The translations under genes and the position numbers were made by a program. The notes below the pieces were generated by a model. It did no database searches. It was not told where the DNA came from and was given only the letters and a program-made list of their open reading frames with translations. A stretch of 42,406 nt of DNA from Bacteroidota bacterium. Its GTDB lineage: Bacteria > Bacteroidota > Bacteroidia > Sphingobacteriales > Sphingobacteriaceae. The DNA is taken from the NCBI GenBank assembly GCA_013289045.1, contig JABDAU010000029.1, positions 1-42,406 of the forward strand. The letters are read 5' to 3'. Positions 23,772 through 31,817 of the stretch are shown in pieces; within the stretch, counting starts at the first letter, position 1; every line of letters begins with the position of its first letter.

Positions 23772-25085
23772 TTAGCGTTTATCCCTGATGTCGCGCCCAA
23801 GGAAGCTGGTTACGCAGCGGAAACCGATGTATGATTTTGCGGTGTCCTGGTATTCGTAAGTACGTGAAGAGTTTTGCAGGAAGAAACCCACATCTTTCCA
23901 CGAACCGCCTCTTACCACTTTGCGTTTCAGTACTTCAGGGTCGTTTTGCTTTGCCTCGTATTCGTAAGTAGGCGCAAGGTCACTTACAAATGTCGATGCC
24001 GACGGGTTGAACGATGACGAGGTCCATTCAGCCACGTTGCCGGCCATGTTATATAGTCCGTAGTCGTTAGGGAAATATGATTTTACGTTAACCGTATATG
24101 CGCCGCCATCGTCGGTATAGTTACCGCGACCGGGCTTAAAGTTGGCCAGTAAACAGCCTTTAGCATTCTTTATATAAGGGCCGCCCCATGGATAATCTGC
24201 TCCTTCCCTGCCGCCGCGTGCCGCGTATTCAAATTCGGCCTCGGTTGGCAGCGCATATGGCTGGCGCGGAGGTAAATGGTGGGCAAATTTGTATGCCTCG
24301 TTATAACGTGTACGCCAGATGGTGAAAGCGCGCGCCTGGCGCCAGGTAACACCTACCACAGGGTAGTTTTTGTAAGCAGGGTGTGAGAAATAGCCGCGCA
24401 CCATTGGTTCGTTGGCTGCATAAGAGAAATCTTCCAGCCAAACCAGCGTATCCGGGTAAACCGGTACGGTATCGCGAAGGATAAAGTCCGAGCGTTTTTT
24501 GGTTTTATCCATGTGGTAATTTGCAGCATCGCGCAACACCAGTAATGAATAATTATATTTTAATAAACGAACATCAAGCTCATTACGGTCGAACACACGG
24601 TCATCGCCCTGGTAGTACATACCTTCAAGCTTAGCGCCGGCGTTACCCTTGCCTTTTGTACTCCAAACCGGGTAGCGTTTTACATAATCCCAGTTAATGT
24701 ATTTTCTGCCGCTGGTATTGCCACCCCTGGCGCCGGCTTTTGGCTGATAATAGTATTTAGGATCGTTAAGATAATTGGTAATAGCAATCGAGTCGCGTAC
24801 CCAGAAAACGAACTGTTTGTACTGGCTGTTGGTGATCTCGGTTTGGTCCATAAAGAATGGAGCGATGGTAACCTGCTTTGTTTGTGCTATTTGCGCAAAG
24901 GTTACATCCTGATCAGTTTGCCCCATCAGGAACGAACCGCCGGGGATATAAACCATACCGAATGGCACCTCTGCCCTGAAATTGCGTTGAGGAACGCCCG
25001 TAAGCTCCCCCCCTCCACCATTTCGGCAACCGCTTAGTGCTGCTGCAAGTCCAACAAAAACAATTAAAGAGTATATCTTTCTCAT
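23772..25085 (-). CDS. gldK: Gliding motility / type IX secretion lipoprotein GldK
   Basis: This 437-residue lipoprotein starts at the ATG at 25085 (MRKIYSLIVFVGLAAALSGC, lipid on C20). A longer frame to 25151 lacks a signal peptide and is rejected. The body is an FGE-sulfatase-like domain: PFGMVYIPGGSFLMGQTD, VTWRQARAFTIWRTRYN, LPTEAEFEYAARGG, NDYGLYNMAGNVAEWTSS and VVRGGSWKD. GldK/PorK forms the outer-membrane-linked ring with GldN. It is the first of gldKLMN. A candidate -7 box TAAATTTG lies about 97 bases upstream (25182-25189, minus strand). Confidence 0.96.
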   Translation of the reverse strand: MRKIYSLIVFVGLAAALSGCRNGGGGELTGVPQRNFRAEVPFGMVYIPGGSFLMGQTDQDVTFAQIAQTKQVTIAPFFMDQTEITNSQYKQFVFWVRDSIAITNYLNDPKYYYQPKAGARGGNTSGRKYINWDYVKRYPVWSTKGKGNAGAKLEGMYYQGDDRVFDRNELDVRLLKYNYSLLVLRDAANYHMDKTKKRSDFILRDTVPVYPDTLVWLEDFSYAANEPMVRGYFSHPAYKNYPVVGVTWRQARAFTIWRTRYNEAYKFAHHLPPRQPYALPTEAEFEYAARGGREGADYPWGGPYIKNAKGCLLANFKPGRGNYTDDGGAYTVNVKSYFPNDYGLYNMAGNVAEWTSSSFNPSASTFVSDLAPTYEYEAKQNDPEVLKRKVVRGGSWKDVGFFLQNSSRTYEYQDTAKSYIGFRCVTSFLGRDIRDKR

Positions 25086-25360
25086 ATAAAATTCAAAAGT
25101 TTGGCTATTATTATATAAATATAACAAAATAGTAACGCCCGAATATATCAAATATTGGTGACGGTAAAATTAAAAATTTAACAAATTTAACATTATCCAA
25201 CTTATCAAGGTATCAACATTGTGCCAATATGGCCCTGATTTTCAATATATTTTTCTTAACAACGGGAGGTTTAAAGTTGTTTTCAGCACATAAACCAACT
25301 GTCCTTTTAACGCGGGAGGGTCAAAAAAAGTTGCAATAAAGTTAAATAAATTACGGTAAA

Positions 25361-26119
25361 CTATTTGTTCACCATCTTACAATATTGCTCTATTGCCATA
25401 GTCATTGAGGGCGCCTGCGGGGTTGGCGCCGGGATGTCCAAAATTAAGCCAGCTTCGAGCACCGCCTTATGGGTGGTAGCACCGAACGCAGCTAAGCGGG
25501 TATTATTTTGTTTAAAATCGGGAAAGTTCTTGTACAACGATTGTATGCTCGACGGGCTGAAGAACGCGATCACATCATAAAACACGTCGGCAAGGTCTGA
25601 AAGGTCGCTGCACACGGTGCGGAAAAGCACTGCCGGGGTAAAGTTATAGCCGTTTTCCAGCAAAAACTTTTGGGTCTCCTCAGCAGCTACGTCCGAGCAA
25701 GGGTACAGGAATTTTTCGTTCGAATGTTTTTTGAGCACCTCTGCAAGGTCGGCAGCGGTTTGCTTGCCAAAAAATATTTTGCGTTTACGGTACTGGATAT
25801 ACTTCTGCAAGTACAGCGCGATGGTTTCGGAGAGGCAGAAATATTTCATTTCCACAGGCACCTCGAAACGCATTTCCTCGCAAATGCGGAAGAAATGATC
25901 GGCTGAATTACGGCTGGTAAATATCACAGCGCTGAAATCTGCCAAGGTGATCTTTTCTTTTCGGAAATCTTTCGCAGGCACACCTTCCACATGTATGAAC
26001 GACCTGAAATCAATCTTCAGGTTAAGCTTTTTGGCCAGCTCAGCATATGGATTCTTGTCGTTTTCAGGTTTTGGCAACGTAACCAGTATACTTTTAACCT
26101 TTTTCTTTCTGTCTTCCAA
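25361..26119 (-). CDS. hemD: Uroporphyrinogen-III synthase-like protein
   Basis: This 252-residue protein resembles Bacteroidota HemD-like proteins. It has two similar alpha/beta lobes: KSILVTLPKPENDKNPYAELA and SAVIFTSRNSADHFF in the first, KFLYPCSDVAAEET and DVIAFFSPSSIQSLYKNFP in the second, then RLAAFGATTHKAVLEAGL. HemD closes hydroxymethylbilane to uroporphyrinogen III in haem synthesis. HemD sequences vary greatly, so catalysis is not proven. The start is TTG at 26119: the next upstream stop is four codons away and no ATG fits. The gene lies between DUF4271 and gldK, an arrangement that I recall as conserved in this group. Confidence 0.82.
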   Translation of the reverse strand: MEDRKKKVKSILVTLPKPENDKNPYAELAKKLNLKIDFRSFIHVEGVPAKDFRKEKITLADFSAVIFTSRNSADHFFRICEEMRFEVPVEMKYFCLSETIALYLQKYIQYRKRKIFFGKQTAADLAEVLKKHSNEKFLYPCSDVAAEETQKFLLENGYNFTPAVLFRTVCSDLSDLADVFYDVIAFFSPSSIQSLYKNFPDFKQNNTRLAAFGATTHKAVLEAGLILDIPAPTPQAPSMTMAIEQYCKMVNK

Positions 26120-26143
26120 AATATTATATTACTGTCCTAAATC

Positions 26144-27106
26144 TTATAAATTAAGTACTTTGACCAAAATCAAAACGGGGCAAATTTCGAGGGCACAAAG
26201 ATAGATAATTAAATAAAATTTATGAAATCGAAAATTAGAAATAATGCTCACGCTTGTTCTCAGGTAGATCCACACAAAAATTACTACCACTAAAACCGCC
26301 GCTATTGCCAGTAAAACAGGTATAAGCTGGGCAGATATGAGGCTAAAACAAACAATTACAGGCAAAAACACAAAAGCTATATTAAAATAGGTAAGCGAGA
26401 GCGCTGTTATGTATTCCCCCACCACGGCATTTATATCAAATAAGAAGCCAATTACCTTTAAAACAATAAATTTTAATGCCGTAAGCGATAATACCATTAT
26501 AGATAACGCACCAAACAACCGGATGCCGCTTACGCTATAATAACGGTTATTGTATGAGGCGAACATGTATAAAAACAGCCCGAAAGTTGCACAAAAAAGC
26601 AAGAATAAGCCGATAAACGCCCAGGTGCTGATCTGCCTGTCCTCTTTTTCCATTTGTGCAGACCGCTTAGTGTAAAACGACTGAAATATATTTTTCACAT
26701 CGCCGCCAAGGGCAAAATTGAGCAGTGCAGTATACAATAGAATAGTAATGATCATGGCGATGATCCATGGGTCGCGGCTGGCGCGTGAACGGCCGTAGCC
26801 TGTTTTCTTTTTTGATATATAGGGTATGTCCAAAAAGGTTTTGCCTTTATATGCCGTTTGCTGCAGGGTTGCAAAGATCTGACTTTGCCGGTTCGTATCG
26901 GGCATAATGTAAACCATTGCTACCGAATCCTGGATGAATTGCTCCCTTTTTGCAGATGCTTGCGCAACAGAGTCGAGAAAAGCCATATGGTGCGGACGGG
27001 CGGCGGATGAATCGGTATGATAAAACTGTGCAGTTGAATCCTGCTGCGCGCGGAGGCATGGAACTGCTAATAGCATCAGTAAAATAAGTATAACAATAGC
27101 GCGCAT
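26144..27106 (-). CDS. DUF4271 membrane protein
   Basis: This 320-residue protein has a signal peptide (IVILILLMLLAVPCLRAQ), a periplasmic stretch of about 90 residues with repeated short Asp-Ser patterns, and then about six or seven membrane helices from residue 115 to the end (e.g. WIIAMIITILLYTALLNFALGG). This matches DUF4271, a Bacteroidota family often placed upstream of a HemD-like gene and gldK. The role is not established. The gap to the next gene is 24 bases, so the two are probably co-transcribed. Confidence 0.85.
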   Translation of the reverse strand: MRAIVILILLMLLAVPCLRAQQDSTAQFYHTDSSAARPHHMAFLDSVAQASAKREQFIQDSVAMVYIMPDTNRQSQIFATLQQTAYKGKTFLDIPYISKKKTGYGRSRASRDPWIIAMIITILLYTALLNFALGGDVKNIFQSFYTKRSAQMEKEDRQISTWAFIGLFLLFCATFGLFLYMFASYNNRYYSVSGIRLFGALSIMVLSLTALKFIVLKVIGFLFDINAVVGEYITALSLTYFNIAFVFLPVIVCFSLISAQLIPVLLAIAAVLVVVIFVWIYLRTSVSIISNFRFHKFYLIIYLCALEICPVLILVKVLNL

Positions 27107-27310
27107 TTATCTATCCAGGGATATTATCCACTGCAAAATTACCTTAATAATTGGTGTTTTTAATAATCAGGGTATTTAATTTAGCGTTAAATAATTTATA
27201 TGCAGATCATAAATACCGAGGATTAAAACAAGTATCAAGTTGTTTCGCCGGATGAGCCGCGTAACATTGTCTGCGGCGCTTATACGTTCTATGGTCAGGT
27301 TTTGAGAGCT

Positions 27311-27997
27311 TCAATAAAAACTTTGTAAACATTGGGAATATACAGACCCGATGGGTATAGTATGATGACGGATGGTGATCTGTGCACGATCAAACTTGCT
27401 TATTTTATCACATGCAACTATAAAAGCCCTGTGTGTGCGTATAAACTTTTTGGCGGGCAGCAGCAATTGCATATCGCCGATTGTAATCCGGGTGCTCAAT
27501 AATCTGCCGGTTTCCAGGTGTATCTTAGTGTAATTTCCGGCAGCTTCAATAAACAATATTTCATCCAGTTGGACTTTAATTTGTTCATAGCCATCTTTTA
27601 TAAAAATGGATGTCGATTCTGCGGTTTTATCCTGCCCGTTGCGTAAGGTGTAAAGTTCATGCGCTTTATTACATGCCTTAAGAAAACGGGCAAGTGAAAA
27701 AGGCTTTAACAGGTAATCGATAGCATCAAGCTCAAAACTTTTTACCGCATGCTCGGAATAGGCCGTTGTAAAAACCACCATAGGTGGGTTATTGATGCTA
27801 TTTAAAAAATCAATTCCGCTGATATCGGGCATTTTAATATCCAGAAATATCAGGTCGGTTTTATTTTGCTGTAAATGAATAAGGGCATCAAATGCACTGG
27901 TGAACGTAGCTTTCAACTCAATAAAAGGCACCTTAGCGGCATGCGACCTTACAACGTCGAGGGCTATGGGTTCATCATCTACGGCAATTGCTATCAT
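27311..27997 (-). CDS. LytTR-type response regulator
   Basis: This 228-residue protein has a receiver domain with the phosphorylation site D53 (LIFLDIKMPD), the acidic pair DDE at 7-9, T in VVFTTAYS, and K in YLLKPF. A LytTR DNA-binding domain fills about 130-228 (ILFIEAAGNYTKIHLETGRLLSTR ... FIRTHRAFIVACDKI in outline). It works with the histidine kinase encoded 9 bases upstream. LytTR regulators bind direct repeats in promoters. The target is unknown. Confidence 0.93.
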   Translation of the reverse strand: MIAIAVDDEPIALDVVRSHAAKVPFIELKATFTSAFDALIHLQQNKTDLIFLDIKMPDISGIDFLNSINNPPMVVFTTAYSEHAVKSFELDAIDYLLKPFSLARFLKACNKAHELYTLRNGQDKTAESTSIFIKDGYEQIKVQLDEILFIEAAGNYTKIHLETGRLLSTRITIGDMQLLLPAKKFIRTHRAFIVACDKISKFDRAQITIRHHTIPIGSVYSQCLQSFY

Positions 27998-28006
27998 CCC
28001 TTAAAA

Positions 28007-29482
28007 TTAGTTATTAATATCTAACTGTAAAGTGAGATGAATAAAAAACTCTTTGGCATTTTCGCGGATAATGAGGTCGTGCCTGTTTGGGTAAAGTAAA
28101 GTAAGCCTTTGTTTTACATTCTCCAACCCAATACCGCTACTGTCTTTTTCGGGGTCGTTCTCGCTCCTGATATGAATGCTGTTGTGCACATCAAAGTAGA
28201 GCGTACCGGCATCGGTTTGCAAGGTTACTTTTATATGCGACGGATATAACAGGCTGATACCGTGCTTAAAGGCATTCTCAACAAAAGGGATAAGCAACAT
28301 CGGCGCTATCATCAGCTGGCCTGTATAGTCTTCTATCTGCGTTTCTATGATTATAATTGAGGATGCAGAAACCCGCAGCTTTTGCAGCAGTATGTAATTT
28401 TTTAAATAATCAATATCCCGCGAAAGCAATATCTTATCCTGCATATTTTCCTGCAGCATAAACCGCATCATATCACCCAACTTCTGTATGCCTTCGCCGG
28501 TACGCTCTGCATTTTCCTGCAAAGCAGTGCCATATAAAGTATTTAGCGCATTAAACAAAAAGTGCGGATTGATCTGCGATTTTAAAAAGTTGAGGTTGGC
28601 ATCTGATTTTCCCAGTTCTGTTTTCAGTGTTTTGATCTCCTCATCCTTCTTTGCATTCCGGTTTTTATAAATATTCCAGGCGGCGGGTATTACAATAATT
28701 AACTGGGTGAACAAATTGCAAACGATCACCGCCTCCATACTATGATCATCCATTCCATTAATAACAGAGAAATTGAACTGATCAATAACTTCTGATGGAA
28801 CCTGGCCGACGACAGACTGCCCGAACCTGTTTACGGCACACAGGCACACCCCGAGTATTACCAGGGTTGATAAAAGAGCTAATAACACCATCAGCCCAAA
28901 ATAGGCCATGAACTTAAACCTTTTTAATGACACCCGGGGGAGTATACGGTGTATGGCATACAGGTACACGATCATGGCGGCAGGCACATCATACAAAATG
29001 TAATATTTAAGAAATACAGGTGCGGATATATATAATAAGCCCACCCTGATAAGCATCCACGACGCCACAAGTAATGCCGTTTCATAGTACAAGGCATTCT
29101 CTTTATTTTGCTTGTTCCTGTTAAAAAATATGAGCAATACCTTTATGGCCAGCAGGGCCGCAAAATATGTATTGATGATGCCTATAGAAAAGCAAATAGC
29201 AATAAATGCAAAAACAATAAGCGTGTTTGAAGCTTTGCCTTCTTTGTTTTCAAAAGCGGGGACCACATAAAAACAAAGCAGCAGGTAACTTATAAAAATA
29301 ATAAGATGATTGAACAGAACAGGTATCAGGAGACTGCTGATACTGTTACCTGCTGCTGCCTGGCTTACCCGTATAATATCAATTATATTAAACAGCAGCG
29401 CCGTTGCAATAAACCCCATAACTATCCAGAATTCAATCCGGGCTGCATCAGTTTTTAATTTAATATTTAACTGCTTATACAT
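28007..29482 (-). CDS. LytS/YehU-type sensor histidine kinase
   Basis: This 491-residue protein has about seven membrane helices in residues 15-270, a short coiled coil (KKDEEIKTLKTELGKSDANL), and then the His_kinase domain. The phospho-acceptor is H307 in FLKSQINPHFLFNALNTLY. The ATP-binding part has LIPFVENAFKHGI as its N box and SSGIGLENVKQRL as its G box. No separate ligand domain is present, so the signal is likely sensed in the membrane. Partner of the response regulator that follows. Confidence 0.93.
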   Translation of the reverse strand: MYKQLNIKLKTDAARIEFWIVMGFIATALLFNIIDIIRVSQAAAGNSISSLLIPVLFNHLIIFISYLLLCFYVVPAFENKEGKASNTLIVFAFIAICFSIGIINTYFAALLAIKVLLIFFNRNKQNKENALYYETALLVASWMLIRVGLLYISAPVFLKYYILYDVPAAMIVYLYAIHRILPRVSLKRFKFMAYFGLMVLLALLSTLVILGVCLCAVNRFGQSVVGQVPSEVIDQFNFSVINGMDDHSMEAVIVCNLFTQLIIVIPAAWNIYKNRNAKKDEEIKTLKTELGKSDANLNFLKSQINPHFLFNALNTLYGTALQENAERTGEGIQKLGDMMRFMLQENMQDKILLSRDIDYLKNYILLQKLRVSASSIIIIETQIEDYTGQLMIAPMLLIPFVENAFKHGISLLYPSHIKVTLQTDAGTLYFDVHNSIHIRSENDPEKDSSGIGLENVKQRLTLLYPNRHDLIIRENAKEFFIHLTLQLDINN

Positions 29483-29738
29483 ATACTTTATGATTTTAAG
29501 AGGTTTGTGTTTGCTGAGGCCAATAGTACAAAAGCTACTGATTTGTTTTATAAAAATGTGATAAACCAGCCGAAAAATGTGACAAGCACCGCAAGCTGAA
29601 AATTCAATAAGGGCTATGGTAATGATAAAACAATAATATTATTAACACTGCTAAGTATATCCTTTGGAAAGGATTTTCTGTATGAGTTTGGTAAAGTATT
29701 TCTGTAAATCTGTTTCTTTGTGAATAAACAACCCACAA

Positions 29739-30986
29739 TTGAACATAGGGATTTTTACGTACGGAACAAGAGGCGATGTACAGCCGTATATTGCCCTGGC
29801 ATTGGGCCTTACCGGCAAAGGCCACCGGGTAACCATAGCAGCGCCTGAAAATTTTAAGGAATTAGTTGAAAGTTTTGGGATTGACTTTCATCCCCTTTAC
29901 GGAAATGCAGAGGAAGGCATGAACTCGCCCGAAGGGCAAAGTGTTTTAAGATCAGAAAATACTATAAAGTTGATGAAGTACTTTTTTGGAGTACTCCATG
30001 AAATAAGGGTTCCCTTACGCAAAAGCTATATTGAAGGAATTAACAAGGTAGATTTCATCATAGCAAATGCCGCTACGCTGCCAATTACCAGCGCAATTGC
30101 TGAGCAGCAGAACAAAAAACTTGCTATTACTTATTTTATGCCGCCGGTTGTCCCTACAGCTGAATTCCCCTTGGGCGACTTTGACTTCCTGAATTTCCCC
30201 TGGTACAACAAGCTTACCTATAAGCTGGCGCACCTGTTTTTCTGGAAATTTTTAAAAGCAGAAACCAATGAATTCAGGCAGGAATTAGGCCTCCCCATTT
30301 TAACGGAAAACCTGTTAAACTACATTGGCAAACAAAAGCCGCTGGACTTGTACTGCTTAAGCCCAAGCCTCATCCCCCAGCCCAAAGATTGGGATGATAA
30401 CCATAAAATAACCGGCTTTTTAACTGTTCCTGATACAGAGAAACCAAATGAAAACCCACCCGGGTTGGATGACTGGCTGCAGCAAGGCGCCAAACCGGTA
30501 TACATGGGCTTTGGGAGTAATGGAGTAGGCAATACAGAAAAGTTTACAGGTATCCTGAATGCGATATTAAATGAAACCAATGAACGGATCTTATTTTGTA
30601 CCGGTTGGGCGCTTTTTAATGACCTGCCCGAACATAAAAACCTGTTCGTAACAAAATATGTAAACCATGGGGCTGTTTTACCAAAATGTAAAGCCGGGGT
30701 ATTCCATGGTGGCGCAGGCACACTGGCAGCTATGCTGCGGCACGACCTGCCGGTGATCATTATTTCATTTTATACCGACCAGCCGACCTGGGGAAAAATT
30801 GCAGAACGGATGAAATTTGGGGTTCATATCCCGGTTAAAAAACTCGATGCGCATAAATTGATATCAGCGCTCACAAAAGTTCAAACGAATGAGATAAGAA
30901 CCAATGCGGCAATCATCGGCCGGCAAATCAGGGATGAGAACGGGCTTGAAAATGCTGTGAAGGAAATTGAAAATTATTTTAATTAA
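29739..30986 (+). CDS. GT1-family glycosyltransferase (UGT/sterol glucosyltransferase-like)
   Basis: This 415-residue protein has the GT-B layout. The N-terminal half begins NIGIFTYGTRGDVQPYIALA, the usual start of UDP-dependent glycosyltransferases acting on lipids or macrolide-like acceptors. The C-terminal donor site is FHGGAGTLAAMLRHDLPVI and FYTDQPTWGKIAERM. The acceptor is unknown. The start codon is a TTG at 29739: the in-frame stop is five codons upstream and no ATG fits. Divergent from the histidine kinase gene, with 256 bases between; they may share regulation. Confidence 0.88.
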   Translation: MNIGIFTYGTRGDVQPYIALALGLTGKGHRVTIAAPENFKELVESFGIDFHPLYGNAEEGMNSPEGQSVLRSENTIKLMKYFFGVLHEIRVPLRKSYIEGINKVDFIIANAATLPITSAIAEQQNKKLAITYFMPPVVPTAEFPLGDFDFLNFPWYNKLTYKLAHLFFWKFLKAETNEFRQELGLPILTENLLNYIGKQKPLDLYCLSPSLIPQPKDWDDNHKITGFLTVPDTEKPNENPPGLDDWLQQGAKPVYMGFGSNGVGNTEKFTGILNAILNETNERILFCTGWALFNDLPEHKNLFVTKYVNHGAVLPKCKAGVFHGGAGTLAAMLRHDLPVIIISFYTDQPTWGKIAERMKFGVHIPVKKLDAHKLISALTKVQTNEIRTNAAIIGRQIRDENGLENAVKEIENYFN

Positions 30987-31456
30987 ATCTCTCAAAGCAG
31001 CAATTATTGGCGCAACGGTTTTACTCTCCGGCTACTAAAACCCGGTTAAGGCAAATTCCGTACTTTTGCCGCATGGCCGGAATAGAATATTTAACTGTTC
31101 TATAAATAGTTACAATAGAAAAGTAACAAATAAGTAACACTAAAAAGTGAAAGAATACCATACCAAAACAGTTAGTCTACATTATACCGGAAAATCCGGA
31201 GCCACTTACAACCATATTTGGTAATGACATATAATCAAATCCTAATTTGACAATATCAATTAATTGCCAATTGATCTTATCGACTTATACCAATCGGTGC
31301 TTTATGGCGCACCAAATGATGGGATTAAGCTCTACAAAATTTGTTTAAATAATAATAATTATTCTGATAGTCAAAGGCTTATAAATAAAACGTTAAATTA
31401 AGCCATATAACTTATTTATAAGTTGTATAACTGATTATTAAGTTATATATTTGTTT
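30987..31456. other. 470-base regulatory gap upstream of the BlaI-type repressor gene
   Basis: No full gene is visible. At 31061-31068 a perfect -7 box (TACTTTTG) lies four bases before an ATG that opens a frame of only ten codons (31073-31105), which could be a leader peptide or a decayed gene. The right end holds the repressor promoter and two palindromes (31409-31453). The middle has only A/T-rich sequence without clear structure. Confidence 0.55.
31409..31453 (+). promoter_or_regulatory. BlaI-type promoter with two palindromic operators
   Basis: A complete Bacteroidota promoter is visible: TTG at 31423-31425, a 20-base spacer, and TATATTTG at 31446-31453, three bases before the repressor ATG. 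AACTTAT-TT-ATAAGTT (31409-31424) overlaps the -33 element, and TATAACT-8 bases-AGTTATA (31426-31447) fills the spacer. Both are perfect dyads. The likely binder is the repressor encoded directly downstream. Confidence 0.75.
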
Positions 31457-31816
31457 ATGGAAGAATTAACTAAAACCGAAGAGCGCATTATGCAAGCCCT
31501 ATGGGATCTGGAAAACGGCGTAGTAAGGGATATCATTGATAAACTGCCTGATGAACCGAAGCCGCCTTACAGTACTGTATCATCAGTAGTGCGGATACTC
31601 GAAAAGAAGGGATATGTGGGTTACAAAGCCTATGGTAAAACCTACGAGTATTTTCCATTAATAACCAAAATGGCTTATCGCAAGTACAGCTTTAGCAAGC
31701 TGTTTAAAGATTATTTTGATGGTTCGGCTGATAGCCTGTTATCATTTATGGTAAAGGAAGAGAACCTTAATTCCGACGAAATAAACAACCTTAAAAACTT
31801 TATTAACAAACAATAA
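31457..31816 (+). CDS. BlaI/MecI/CopY-family transcriptional repressor
   Basis: This 119-residue protein has the winged-helix BlaI layout: LTKTEERIMQALWDLENGVVRDIIDKL, PPYSTVSSVVRILEKKGYVGY as the recognition helix region, then KAYGKTYEYFPLI in the wing, and a C-terminal dimerisation helix. BlaI repressors keep their own operon off and are inactivated by proteolysis triggered by the partner membrane protease. That partner follows after one base. I chose the ATG at 31457; a TTG two codons earlier is part of the promoter box. No beta-lactamase gene is nearby, so the regulated genes may be this operon itself or lie elsewhere. Confidence 0.9.
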   Translation: MEELTKTEERIMQALWDLENGVVRDIIDKLPDEPKPPYSTVSSVVRILEKKGYVGYKAYGKTYEYFPLITKMAYRKYSFSKLFKDYFDGSADSLLSFMVKEENLNSDEINNLKNFINKQ

Positions 31817-31817
31817 T

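Noticed and set aside
25086..25151. Longer start for gldK
   Set aside because: The added 22 residues would hide the lipoprotein signal peptide beginning at the ATG at 25085.
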